A stretch of 64,000 nucleotides of DNA. Origin: Magicicada septendecula. Lineage: Eukaryota > Arthropoda > Insecta > Hemiptera > Cicadidae. The stretch lies in NCBI GenBank assembly GCA_034769895.1, contig CM068367.1:688045548-688109547 (forward strand), written 5' to 3'. The notes beneath the pieces are model-generated. The model saw only the letters and a program-made list of their open reading frames with translations. It made no database searches and was not told where the DNA came from. Within the stretch, counting starts at the first letter, position 1; every line of letters starts with the position of its first letter. Positions 33,555 to 44,793 of this stretch are shown in pieces. The translations under genes were made by a program, and so were the position numbers.

Positions 33555-34540
33555 TCAGTTGTATCTCCTCTTGTCCTTCTCCGGGTCTTTGAAAAACATG
33601 AGCTTGACTATTTCAGGCTCTCCAACTTGGGCAACAACATCCTTAATCATCTTGTAAGCCTGTGCATACACATTGGATCGCCGCAACACAGTGTCCAACT
33701 TGCTCATGACAGTCCCCAAGCATTTGTCATTCTCAGATCTTCCTATTCTCTCCTCGAGTGCTTGTTGAGAGTCGACGTAATAGAGACAGGCATATGCAGG
33801 TCTGTCGGTTGACATCAAGTGAGAGGTCATGAACCGTACGTCTCCCGAGACTTTGTACGGTATTGGTCCTCTTCTTCCGGCAAAACTGTGGTCTACCTTG
33901 GCATCAATGGATGCAAAAGCCAATGCGCTGTTGTAGTTGCGAATGTACTCGCGGAAGTTTTTGGCCTCTGAGGACTGGCTGACAAAGAGTTCTTCTAATT
34001 CCTTGGGCACAGATCTGACAATCTGCGAATCCGGCAATTCGACTTTTCTGTTGCCACAGCACATGGAAAAATATCCGCCTGTGACTCTCTCGCCAGGAAA
34101 CATTTTTGCCAAGCAGTCATGACATCGGTCAGACATTGATCCTACTGTGAGAGATGGTTTGCTGTCATCGTAATTGGTGGCATATGCAGTCTTCAGGTTT
34201 CTTCTTCTTCTGTTGACCTCTGGATGTATGAGTTGATACTTGGCCACAGCTTGTCGGTGTACTTCAGGATGTGATTCCTGATATTTTGCTACCGCTTTCT
34301 TTTCTGATGCACAGTAGGGTTATTTTTAGAAGATTTTTTTTCTGAATTTTTTGGGTTTTATTTGTGTATCGAGCCCTTCGTTTTTTGTATGACTTTTGTG
34401 TTAGACTTGGAGCAATCTGTTCTAAGCTTTGGTATGACGAAGATGAAGACAGGGACTGACTCTCAGGCGACGGAGTTACTGGTATTTCTACTCTTCGCGT
34501 TGTTATTTTTTTAGCAGTAATAACTTTTGGAATACCTGTG
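33555..34540 (-). pseudogene. Helentron Rep N-terminal region, frameshifted
   Basis: Two open segments (34264-34540 and 33555-34247) in different frames are joined by a frameshift near 34330. The first is a Ser/Lys-rich linker after the OTU domain. The second begins with tandem units of the type AVAKYQxxHPEVxRR, then has a Cys-rich stretch (DRCHDCLAKMF, FSMCCGNRKVEL) and the conserved FREYIRNYNSALAFASIDAK and SHLMSTDRPAYACLYY blocks found upstream of the catalytic part of Helitron Rep proteins. It ends in a frameshift near 33550 before the catalytic half. Confidence 0.8.
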
Positions 34541-34998
34541 TCCAAAACTTGCGAAACCGAATTTTCTTGTGAAGCATATGCATCAAAATGCCCACTTTAA
34601 AGACTTGCTGTAAATCTAAGCCACTTAACAGGTCGACCCTCAGTTCCTGTTTTCACATGAAATGTACCACTTCGATAGACTTCGAAAACAAACGGAAAGA
34701 TTCGCCCAGCAGCTTCCAACTCACATAAACTACCAAACGATGATGTTTTTATCATATCGTTGTTATAGTCGGACGATGTGGCATAGTTATCTCCATTTTC
34801 GTCACATGACATAATAGAAAATTCTATCCAGTTATCTACAACATACCTAACGATCTGCCCACGCACATCATTATGCATTTCCTGGGTTTTATTAATAAGA
34901 AAAGATAAGGCCCGAAATAAGCAGGCTCCATCTCCTACAATAGGAACAACAGTCTGTGAGACATTCTGCCCCTCAATCATCAAAATTTCCACAACCAT
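34500..34998 (-). pseudogene. OTU-family cysteine protease domain of the Helentron
   Basis: The preferred start is the ATG at 34996-34998 (MVVEILMIEG). VVPIVGDGACLFRALSFLI supplies the catalytic Asp-Cys of the OTU fold. LRFTASL, then an in-frame TAA at 34597-34599, then SGHFDAY supplies the catalytic His block. The triad is therefore readable in one frame broken by one stop. OTU enzymes cleave ubiquitin-type linkages; in Helentrons the role is undefined. Beyond the His block the frame continues into the linker of the next segment, suggesting one original polyprotein. The ATG lies in a duplicated segment (34969-35193). Confidence 0.82.
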
Positions 34999-35552
34999 TT
35001 TAAATAAATACAATGAAAGTAAGTGCAATTAGCACGAAAAATAACTATCCCTATTTATAAAACAAAACCTAACTCAAAATTACTCAAATGCTAAACCAAA
35101 ACAAATGAATAAACCTGAAAACTTACATATAACTAAGCTATGAAATTGTTCATTGTCATGAACCTAACATTGACAAAAATATATTGACAGAAATATTTTT
35201 TCTTAAATTAGAAGAAAAACCATGAAATGTGAATTTCCTCTAATTAAAGGCATAATATTTCTCAAAAGTCAAAATATTATATTTCTCATAATACGGTATT
35301 TTATTTCTTAAACGGCGGTTCGATTCCCCTCAATCATCAAAATTTCCACAACCATTTTAAATAAATACAATGAAAGTAAGTGCAATTAGCACGAAAAAAT
35401 AACTATCCCTATTTACAAAACAAACCCTAACTCAAAATTACTCAAATACTAAACCAAAACAAATGAATAAACCTGAAAACTTACATATAACTAAGCTATG
35501 AAATTGTTCATTGTCATGAACCTAACATTGACAAAAATATATTGACAGAAAA
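34969..35552. repeat. Direct duplication (226 bp, 357-bp period) spanning the Helentron start codon
   Basis: Copy A 34969-35193 and copy B 35326-35552 are nearly identical by eye. Each includes the first ten codons of the OTU frame (MVVEILMIEG) and about 200 bp upstream of it, so the promoter-proximal segment and start codon are doubled. The unique spacer ends in GGCGGTTCGATTCCCC, which matches a tRNA B-box but has no tRNA around it. Confidence 0.9.
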
Positions 35553-35784
35553 AAGCACGTCTAATTTTTGGAATAAGAATATTTATTTAAAGTTAATACT
35601 TCAATATTTTATTACATTACATGTGTTTCAACATAAATATCTCTGAATCTATTTCTTCCCTGTCAGTTTCTATGCGTGTTTCGTACTTTTATTTTCAGGT
35701 CAATCCATGACATTTCCCTTTTGATAAATCAACCCTTAAATCAGTCAAAACGTATTTTTTTATTAGGTACTTACTTTTGAAGTT

Positions 35785-36040
35785 CTTCAGAAGCCTAAAT
35801 ACCAACTTCTACGTTTCTAACTTCAAAAATGACGCACTTCCCATACAAACTTTCGTCCCTTATTTTTACCCCCTTAGGGGATGAATTTCCAAAAACGCTG
35901 ATACAACTAACTTCTATTTATTAACAGAAGCCTAAACACCAATTTCCATATTTCTAACTTCAAAAATGACGAACTTCCATACAAAATTTCATCCCCTATT
36001 TAACCCCCTTAGGGGATGAATTTTCAAAAATCCTTTCTTA
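35785..36040. repeat. Two tandem units with CCCCTTAGGGG hairpin
   Basis: Two units of about 145 bases (from about 35789 and 35931) share AGAAGCCTAAA, TCTAACTTCAAAAATGACG and a palindromic CCCCTTAGGGGATGAATTT block. This repeated block is typical of the terminal region of insect Helitron-like repeats and sits at the 5' side of the Helentron. Confidence 0.75.
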
Positions 36041-36159
36041 GTGCTCACCTACATTATATAAGGAACTCCTGTGCAAAATTTCATGCTTCTAGACCCACCG
36101 GTTTAGGCTGTGCGTTGTCGGTCAGCCAGTGTTAGAGTTTTGTTAAGTAGATTTATTAT

Positions 36160-36806
36160 TCATGAAGTTACTTTGACTCATCTTATGTCATTCTCTTATT
36201 CTACACAATTCATAATATGGTTTTGTTCACCTTAACTGATAATACCTCTTTTTACATTATTAACCATCTTATAACATTTTTAAATACATCAAGTTCTTTA
36301 CATTGTTGATTACATTTGCTATCTTTTATTATTAGAACATAAACAATTTGTTCTTTCATTAAATTTTCTTTCATCATTATTCATTATGCCTTAGCATACC
36401 TTTTCTTCAAGGATGATCTAACTTTGTTATTATACTGTTAATCTTATTTTATTTGTTCATTTATAATAATTTTCTATAGTTTATTATTATCAACACTATG
36501 TTTCATTTTACTTCTTATGCAAATTATTACTTTTCAATTACTCAGGTAATGTGCTGTTTTCACTACTCTAATACATTTTGTAAATATCAGTTATTTCACC
36601 TTTTATTTTATTTATGGTGTTTGACTTTGTTTAATGGTCTTATGCTCACTTAACTAATCTATTTGGGAACTAGTCTTTGTCAATGCCTCTGTCTATTTAT
36701 CTGGTTATGTTGTATTGTCATTAAATGCTGATTGTAGATTTACTACTGGTTGTCATCACTTCTGGTTACTTAGTAAGTTGATTTTTATGGGACAGTTTGT
36801 ACTGTT

Positions 36807-36810
<4 letters not shown>
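36160..36810. other. AT-rich spacer, no gene seen
   Basis: T-rich sequence without recognisable coding or repeat structure between the Helentron end and the large inverted repeat. Confidence 0.5.
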
Positions 36811-36847
<37 letters not shown>

Positions 36848-36893
36848 CATTTAATATTTATACTAAATTTACCTCAAGATGTTTCTTCTATTT

Positions 36894-36933
36894 GGAACAT
36901 GTTTCGAGAGTTCCTGTTCTCTCATCTTCAGCC
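36894..36933 (-). ncRNA. Hammerhead-like motif, left arm of the inverted repeat
   Basis: Minus-strand mirror of the motif at 37087-37126. CUGAAGA core (36925-36931), five-pair helix II GAGAG/CUCUC, GAAA, short helix III and GUU cleavage triplet. Helix I pairs only two bases. Confidence 0.6.
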
Positions 36934-37086
36934 TTCGCCATCTTGTTTCTGGTGAAGTATTTGTGTGTTGGCTGCTGGATGTTAGAGCAGACCAAAGACT
37001 TACTTTTGAGACCAAAGACCAACAAACAACCTTAATAACATCCAGCAGCCAACACACAAATACTTCACCAGAAACAAGATGGCGAA

Positions 37087-37126
37087 GGCTGAAGATGAGA
37101 GAACAGGAACTCTCGAAACATGTTCC
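37087..37126 (+). ncRNA. Hammerhead-like motif, right arm of the inverted repeat
   Basis: CUGAAGA at 37089-37095, one unpaired U, helix II GAGAG/CUCUC with an 8-base loop, GAAA at 37115-37118, minimal helix III (AC/GU), and GUU triplet ending at 37124. Helix I is only GG/CC next to the core, so activity as a monomer is doubtful. Confidence 0.6.
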
Positions 37127-37214
37127 AAATAGAAAAAACATCTTGAGGTAAATTTAGTATAAATATTAAATGTATTATATACATCAAGAAATGGACTGTA
37201 GCAGAAAGTGATTG

Positions 37215-37256
<42 letters not shown>

Positions 37257-37280
37257 ACGCCTGTATATTGACGTCCTCGT

Positions 37281-37320
37281 CTTCGTTTAAGCCCCGCGAT
37301 GGAAGCCAAATCTGTAACGA
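37281..37320 (-). other. LTR-retrotransposon primer-binding-site remnant
   Basis: The minus strand reads TTACAGATTTGGCTTCCATC, then GCGGGGCTTAA. This matches the first unit of the array at 51391 (TTACAGATTGGCTTCCATCG followed by CGGGGCTTAA) and diverges from the tRNA-Lys-type PBS TGGCGCCCAACGTGGGGC at the same positions in both. No adjoining gag-pol frame was recognised. Confidence 0.55.
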
Positions 37321-37409
37321 CTTGTTGGATTCGTCTCTGTAAAATGTGAACCAGTTTTATATGTGTATAAGGTGTTAGTGCGCTCATCTCGCACCGGGGT
37401 CGTTACATC

Positions 37410-40400
37410 AATTTTGCGCTAACGATGTCCGTAGCGTTGCGGTAATTACCAGTATAACACGGCAGTAACCTTACCTGTTTAAAGATAAAGACCTGTTAAT
37501 CCCGAGTGGCACCAAATTGTTTATTAAAACAATTAAAATTACTTAATAAAGTGTTTTCAGCTGACGGTCAGGGCGTTCAAATAATTCCCGCTCGTGCCGC
37601 CTTCTGAATCGTATAAACAGCTGTGCCAATGGCAACTTGAGCGCTGCTCATCAAACCTAGCCTTCGTAAATAAACACAAGTAATATAATGCACTCCCTAT
37701 GAAATAATAACAACGGTTACTCCCTGTAATAGTTATTTTTAATGGGTGATAATTAGAATGTTCAATTTGACAATTAGATTATAACAAATTTGCACCGACT
37801 TTTTACATGAAACACTTCTTCTCAAGGCTGACGAAATCGATTCTGTAACGAAGTATCCGTATCAGCATGGCAGCTGGACGTTTAGATATTACTATGTTTT
37901 TCGTTATAAAATCGTTGGATTCTTTTGATTATGAGATAAAGAATTCCGATGATTACAATAAAAATATTTATTATTACACATAATAATGTGTGTGTTTACA
38001 ATCTGTTCTGTAGTGTCGTTAAATGTGGTTCAAAAGTTCGTATTTCAACAAGAGGTTAGATTTTATGTTAACAAATTTTCAGTGTGTTTATTTTTCTTAA
38101 ATAATCTTTGAAAGAGAAATATTCGGTTTATAGTGAGATCAATTTACCTTAAGTAAAATTTAGAGTGATTAGGTTTTTGGAAATAAGGTAATTCAATGGT
38201 ACTTAACACATCAGCATGACTTGGTGTTTTCATTCATTGGATCTGAATAGGATTGGGCTGCAATAAGTTCTTTTTTCATTGATCGATGGACTTAAGTAGG
38301 TCTGGCATCCTTTTCGTATAATATGTGGTCATAATTTTCTGTTAATTCTCAGTTTTATGGTCCTGGATCTTGAATGGGCTGCTCTAATGGTTCGTCAACT
38401 TCTTATACAGTCATGGTTATGAACTTCGTTTACTGTTTTACATTATTTTATTAAAAAATTGGTCTTCCAAACTTTGGCTTCTGTCCTGTTAGACTGACAC
38501 TTTACGAGTAACGGTATTCAACGGTAATTTCGTCTTCAACGGTGGTTTCTATGTAACCAAAGAATTCTGATTGGTTGAGATTGATATAAATCCATTGTTA
38601 TCAAAATTTGAATTCTTTTCAAAATCCTCGTATATCTTCTGACTGTTGTTATTCCTCTATCTTCCTTCCTAATTATTTAATATTGTCACTATAGTATGTA
38701 TTTCCTTTCATAGATTATTTTGGTACCCCACAAGTTTGGGTTATTTCAGGTTTTATATTTTTACAATTATGTTAATACTTGTTAATTACATTTCTTTTCG
38801 TATTTAAATGCTTATTATAATATTTTGTCTTAAAAATGATTTACAATTTATCCTTGGTGAGTCCTTCACCTCGGATTTGCTAATTTTTTAGTTAACTCAT
38901 TACAATTTGTAGTTGTTTGTTTTTGACAGTTAGGCATTTTCATAGGCCTAAGTAGCCATTATGGTATTTGACTTATTTCATATAAATTACATTTCATTTC
39001 AGCCTAATGGGCTTTATTTTGTTATTATAATTGGTTGTATAATTTATTGTTGTGTTTTGGGTCTGTTTATGTGTTATTATTATGTCAGTATTATTTTGTA
39101 CATAATTGTTTACTATTTGGTTTCCTCGTTTCCTAGTCATACATTTCTTGACGTTTTTATTTATTTCCTTTGCCAATAATAACAATGTGGCTATTATTTA
39201 CTACTTTTTGATCTTATTACATATAATAGTTAGGCCTATGGTCTGTATAACTCTACCAGCCATATCCAATTCATAAACTTGCTTGAATAATTATTTAACT
39301 ATTATTTGCTAATCTTTGTTTACAATTCGTCTTATCTTATATTATTTTTTAGTGTGATAAACAACATTACTTTTATGAACTTATAACGATCCCTTATAAC
39401 ATGGGTGTTTATGAATTTGTTTTTAACTCCTTAATCTTTTAACAATCTTTACTTTCCCTCCATGTTAACACTATCTGGTTTTCCCTTCAGGGCATTCTCC
39501 CTTTTAATCATAATTGTATTTACTTAAATTTAATAATAACATTCTTTCTTAATAAGTTACTGTCTTATCAGTTTGTAATACACTTTTAAATACAGGCCAT
39601 ATATCACTACTATTTTGTTACTACTTTGCATACTACTTGGCCTACGAGCATGTATAAAGTAAGAGTTTATCAAATTAAATTATTCCATGACAAAATTAAT
39701 ATTTATCGCATATCAAATTTTAATAATAAGATATCACACTTACTTTCGTGTACCGACTCTTTAGAATTATCCCAGGGCGCCAGTAATAAATAAACACAAT
39801 TTAGTTATTATTAATTAAATTTTTTAATAACAGTTGTATTCAAATATTACAAATTTATCATTCAGTACTTTATTCATTTACTATCAAATTTATTAGTGTT
39901 TATTTCTTAGCAATGGATTCTTAGACTGATTGAGTCACCAAAACAAGATTGACATATATTTGATATTAATAATCAATATAAAATGATTGTTCATTGTTGT
40001 TATTTACGTGTCTGTTGAATTACTCTGCAATGCGATGTGGTTTCCAGGCAGGTGATCAGAAGTTATCCGTTGGATAATTATCCTTGTCAGGTCGCACTAA
40101 TTACACTGGTTTCACAAGTATTACACCATTCACTCAACTTGCTTAGTGATAATTACACAGGTGCTGTATACTAATACACTTGTAGAAAAACACAGTATTT
40201 CATTAACAAAGCTAAGTGCGTCTAACACCAGATTAATAACTGCTATTGATCGACCGTCCCGTATAATGACGTTTCACACATTTAAATCACTAAGTAACTC
40301 GACTTTTAAACGGTTGGTGTTGTATTAATTAAAACTTAGATATATTACTCGGTTTTAAGTTGATCTTCTTTAGTTGCGCTCGAGTCCTTCTTATGACATT

Positions 40401-41582
40401 CATTAAGTGTTTACGATGCTAACTTCCGCACAGATTACTATCGCGTTACCGTAACTGACTTACGTGGCGATTGAAATATACTTATTAAACTTACTGAAAA
40501 ATTATTATAACAACTAATACGATTCTTAGTGTTGTGATTTTCCCGTAGACTAAAATAAATATTACGAGTCTAATATCTGTAATCTCTCCGTTGACTGCCT
40601 TAACTTCTTACACTCCGTATTTTTATACTTCACTACAAACTACCCTCACTCAATATTGACAAACTACACGCCTATTGGTCTGACTTACCGCTAAATTCAA
40701 AACTACCCAATCTGTTTAACGAAACAACCCGCGTAAAAAATGACGCTATCCGTTATTCGTCCACAAAATGCGCGTGAACACGTGGTAGGAAAACTTCGCG
40801 TCACTATCCATCTCACTTCATATGCTCTCTTTCTAAAATATAGCTCCTTTTGTTAGATGCACTTAACTTTTACAACCTTAGTAAATGTTTCTTACACCCT
40901 AGCAAACAATACAGTTTTATGACGGTCCGTCCCGCCCGTGACAATTTGTAATTTTTTAGCCGACTTACAGGCGTCAACGCAAGGTCGTCTATTGAATTTC
41001 TGCCACTCCTTACTACATATTTTAATGTTTTCTTACTTCTAAAGAAACCCACCGCTTTCTATAAATTTATATTTCTCCCTGGGTATCATATGACTTTGTC
41101 CCCGTAAAATTGTTGAGAATGCAATTTTCCGTGATAAGTTTATACTGTTATTCTTAATTACTAATATTTTTCACTTATAATTATTTAGTGTTTCATTTGT
41201 ATTTATTAATTGTTAATGATTTTATCATTCACTATTTCTCACTGTCATTCAATCATCACCTTCACTATTAAATTATCTATAGTTTATTATAGTTTTATTA
41301 GTGTACTTTCTTTATCATTACACTTTGGGGGTTTTTACACTTTCACTTTGCACTTCACAAATGTTTTTGTTTTTTAAGTGTTTCTGAATGGGTAATCCCT
41401 CTAATTATTATCTCACTACCGTACTATCTCTTTCATTACAATATCTCATTAATAATATTAACAATTATATTTCTTTATGTCTCTATCATTACATCTAATT
41501 CTACATTGTGGTTAGTTTGCTTTTTATATTTATCTTTAACATTGTTTAATTAAGTTTCTTTCAGTTCCATTAGTATCGTCCA
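37410..41582. other. Long non-coding region, possible LTR remnants
   Basis: No domain-bearing frame on either strand. The minus strand has TGGCGCCCTGGGATAATT at about 39767-39784 after a TTTATTTATTAC run, which looks like an LTR end plus primer-binding site, so part of 39.8-41.1 kb could be an old LTR. I could not find the opposite LTR end or TSD. Confidence 0.35.
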
Positions 41583-41586
41583 TTAA

Positions 41587-42092
41587 CACATTCGAGACGA
41601 GCTGCGGGCACTGCCCGCAGTACCGTAGAGTCCCATAAAGACGAAGTGCGGGCGTAGCTCGCAGTCACGTATCTAACTGCGAAATAAACGTAATACGGCT
41701 CCCGCTCACTGTTAGTCACAATGAAACGATAGCAGTATTAGTAGTTAACATTTTCAAATGTAGATGGCAGCAGCAATCAGAGTCTGAACACAACAGTACT
41801 TTTTTTTGTATGTTGTACACAACACACTGTACGTAACCAAGTCACATGGTCGGCGTGAGAAAAATGGCTTCCGCGAAAAACGGGGTAAGTTTAAAAATTA
41901 AAATTTTATTTATTTTTACAAGCTACTGACATAAAATTTGCACCAAATTAATGAGAATGCTTGGTTCTATAATATAATATAGCTTTATATATTTAAATAT
42001 TATATGGTTTAGAAGTATAAGCTTTTGAAAAAATGCAAAAAAGCCCAGTCTGTACGGTAAATGAATGCATTTTTCATATAGTCCTGAATGTG
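41587..42092. mobile_element. piggyBac-type MITE
   Basis: 506 bp bounded by TTAA on both sides (41583-41586, 42093-42096), with short terminal inverted repeats (CACATTC..GAC at both ends). TTAA duplication is the hallmark of piggyBac insertion. A perfect 19-base hairpin CTGCGGGCACTGCCCGCAG lies just inside the left end (41602-41620). No transposase coding capacity. Confidence 0.8.
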
Positions 42093-42096
42093 TTAA

Positions 42097-42689
42097 TGGA
42101 TAATAACATTTACTTTTTTTTTCTCATAGGTTAATTATTGGTCTGGTTTCCAATATTACATTTGAGTGCATTATTTCTCTCGCTCGTATTCTTTATTACT
42201 TGTTTTTGTATCATCATTAGTTTTCATTTTTATTCATTTCCCTTCTTCTTCATTTTCATTGTATTTGATTAATACTTTGTTTTTCCACCTTCTCCTTTGG
42301 GTTCATTTTAACATGTTACATTGAGTCATTTATTTCCCTGAACTTGTTTCAGTTTTGTTTGGTTTGGGTTTTTTCCCTTCTTCATTTGTTCTGGTGAATC
42401 ACTTTCTTCTTTGGTATTATTCTTGTTTGTTTTTTGTGGTTCCCTTCTTCTTTTGTTCCTTTTGTTGGGTCAATCACTTGGGTTGGGTCATGTCGTCGTT
42501 TGTCGAGTCATTGTCTTTATATTTTATTTATATTAAGCATTTTATTTAATATGAAGTATTATTTTATATTTAGTATTATCTTTTTTATCCCTGGTACTGG
42601 ATTAGCTTATTTGTGTTGTAACAATATATATAAAATATTAAAAATTCAACTTTTGTTTGTAATAGATAGTAAACAGTGAATGTCATCAT
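42097..42689. other. T-rich spacer, no gene seen
   Basis: Homopurine/homopyrimidine-biased sequence. The plus-strand frames at 42355-42679 are hydrophobic low-complexity openings without domain features. Confidence 0.5.
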
Positions 42690-44481
42690 CAAAGCTTCAC
42701 ATCCTTGAAGGATTACAGCAGGTCTTCTAATTCCTCAAACTCTGTGGTAGATAAGTCACTTCATTCCCACTGATTACAAATTTTACTCATTCTAGCCATT
42801 TTGGCCTCTTCCACCAGCCTCCTCTACACACTTGTATCCCTCTTCTCTTCCCTCCACCCCATCTGACCCTCTTGAAGTCCTCTATGACGTGATTTCCCAC
42901 CTCATCTTGGTCTTCCTTCCTCTAAATCTTTCCCTGTAGTCTCCATTCCATAATCAGTTTTCAATTTGTTTGGTCTTCTTGCCTATACTTGTCCATACCA
43001 CCTCATTTGCTATGCTCTAATTATCCTCACAATCTCTTCTCCCCCAATTTCTTCTTCACCTTCTCATTTGATAATCCTCTGTATAGTATACAGTCACCAC
43101 ATATACATGATAAAGTATAAATCAGATGTATTTGCCAGTGTATATAATATATATTTGATAGTCTACTATCTTCTTTAGTTCATATACTCTTCTCATCACT
43201 CGTGTCTCAGGTATCCTCAATCTTCCTTGTTCTCCTTTGGTAATACACATTGATACCATTCCATATGTTACCTCTGCTTTAATCACTGTTTTTACACCTC
43301 ATTTTACTGGCCCTAAAAATTCAATTACTTCTCATAATATGCTTGCTTCCATAGTATGCGTCGTACTCCGCTTGAATTCTCATGCATAATGTCTGATCCT
43401 CTACCATTTTGATTGTTTATCACTATCCTTTTAAGCTCCTCAGTCCTTAAATCTTTATTCCTGTTTCAAATATACTCCCCTAGTCCTCTCCTCTCTCTTT
43501 CTACTCCAATAAATAGTGTTTTATCCTGCTTTATCTCTAAATCCCTATCATGTGCCTATCTTCTTCCTTATCTACTGTTATCTTTTCATCTTCTCAAGTC
43601 TCTTTCGATACCTTATTACTACAGTGTCAATTACATGTGCCCAATAGTGCCAATTCTCTCCCCCACAAGTCCCTCCAAAATTTCTCACTATCCCCCCTCC
43701 CAAATTTCACCTTCAGACTATCCAAAAATGTAATTCATAATTACTATTGTAAATTGGCAAAATATTTTAAGTTTGTACACTTAAAATAACTACTGTATAT
43801 TTTTAATCAAAATTAATAAACTATAATTAATACTGTATTAGAATTTAGTAAAGCTGTACAAAACAATTAAATGGAATTAAAAAATGTTAAACCTGTGACC
43901 ACTTGTTTCAGTGTTCAGTGTTAAATTTATTTTTTGTATAATCTTTAAAAAGATTTAAAAACAAATTATTATAAAAACATTTTTATAATAAAAACATTTT
44001 GGTTTTCTTAATAGTTCATTAAAAAGCTTTTAATTGGTTTTAAGAGAAATAACAAAAAATAAATAAAAATAAATTTTTATTTTTAAATAAGATTATGTAA
44101 AACTGGCATAGCATTACTGGAAATGAATAAAATTGTGCTGATTGCTCTTTAACTTTGTTTTTAAGTGTGGAAAAACAAAACATCTATTTTATTTTATTAT
44201 GAGCTAAAAATTATTTGTATGTTTAAAGGACTTAAAATGTTTTCCCTGTAACTAAAATTGGCAGATTTGTTAACAATTTCCTTGTTTTCAACTTGCTTGA
44301 GAATGTGATTTTCACACAAGAAGATAAGTAAACTGGAGAGTTATTTACCTCCCCCCCATGCTGCTTCACAGTTCTTAATCAGTCTTAAGTGGCATGTTGA
44401 TCTTTTTGTCCTTTCCGCAGAGCACTTTGTTGCGGAAAGAGATAACAAGTCTCTTAAACATTTAACACAATTTTATTTGTT

Positions 44482-44793
44482 TTAAACTTTTGTTACATCT
44501 AAAATCACCCCTCTCCAAAAAATTCTTATGCCATAACTTGTACCACAATCCCCTCTGGGGTGCTTCTGCATGTACCACAATTGCGTCACCTTCTGTGCTA
44601 TCATGTCTTGTAGTACACACTCTCTCATTATACCCTCCAAAACAATATTAAATTGTGTCTCTGATAACCCATCACCTTGTCTTACTCCCATTCTCATCAA
44701 CACTTCTGTCTGTTCCTTCTGTGTGACCACTTTTACTCTTGATTCTTTTAGTGTCATTTCATTCAGTCCTATTAATTTCCTCAGCATTCCCAA
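44482..44793 (-). pseudogene. LINE reverse-transcriptase fragment
   Basis: A 103-residue open segment containing ESRVKVVTQKEQTEVLMRMG, then VRQGDGLSETQFNIVLEGIM, the RT finger/palm block of non-LTR retrotransposons (usually GVRQGDGLSPLLFN). The Leu-Ser-Pro is altered to Leu-Ser-Glu. The catalytic YADD box is not found intact. Part of the larger decayed LINE. Confidence 0.8.

Larger units (their letters stand above)
29746..36155 (-). mobile_element. Helentron-type (Helitron) rolling-circle transposon, autonomous but decayed
   Basis: The minus strand encodes OTU protease, Rep and Pif1-type helicase in that order (35028 down to 30098). The element's 3' end is at the left, reading on the plus strand TACTAGCAGGTACCCGCAGC followed by TTCGCACGCG. 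It includes the near-palindrome GCAGGTACCCGC, suited to the subterminal hairpin of Helitrons. The 5' side at about 35700-36155 carries repeats and a tail ending GGCTGTGCGTTGTCGGTCAG that resembles abundant insect non-autonomous Helitron relatives. Helitrons make no target-site duplication, so the outer bounds are approximate. An OTU domain is a known feature of the Helentron branch. Confidence 0.8.
36811..37252. repeat. Large inverted repeat flanked by (TA)n tracts; Penelope-type tail pair
   Basis: Left arm 36847-36984 and right arm 37037-37173 are almost perfect reverse complements around a 52-base spacer. They are bracketed by (TA)n at 36811-36845 and 37217-37252. Each arm contains a hammerhead-like core in mirror orientation: minus 36894-36933, plus 37087-37126. 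Terminal repeats in inverted array with hammerhead motifs are characteristic of Penelope-like elements. No RT coding sequence is attached. Open frames across it (plus 36879-37151, minus 36869-37141) are near-identical to each other because of the palindrome and are not genes. Confidence 0.88.

Noticed and set aside
35308-35332. tRNA gene suggested by GGTTCGATTCC
   Set aside because: Only a B-box-like match; no A box, acceptor stem or anticodon arm upstream.
37313-37407. 95-bp TG...CA unit (TGTAACGAC / GTCGTTACA) as a very short LTR
   Set aside because: Termini are inverted copies, but flanks show no duplication and length is implausible for an LTR.
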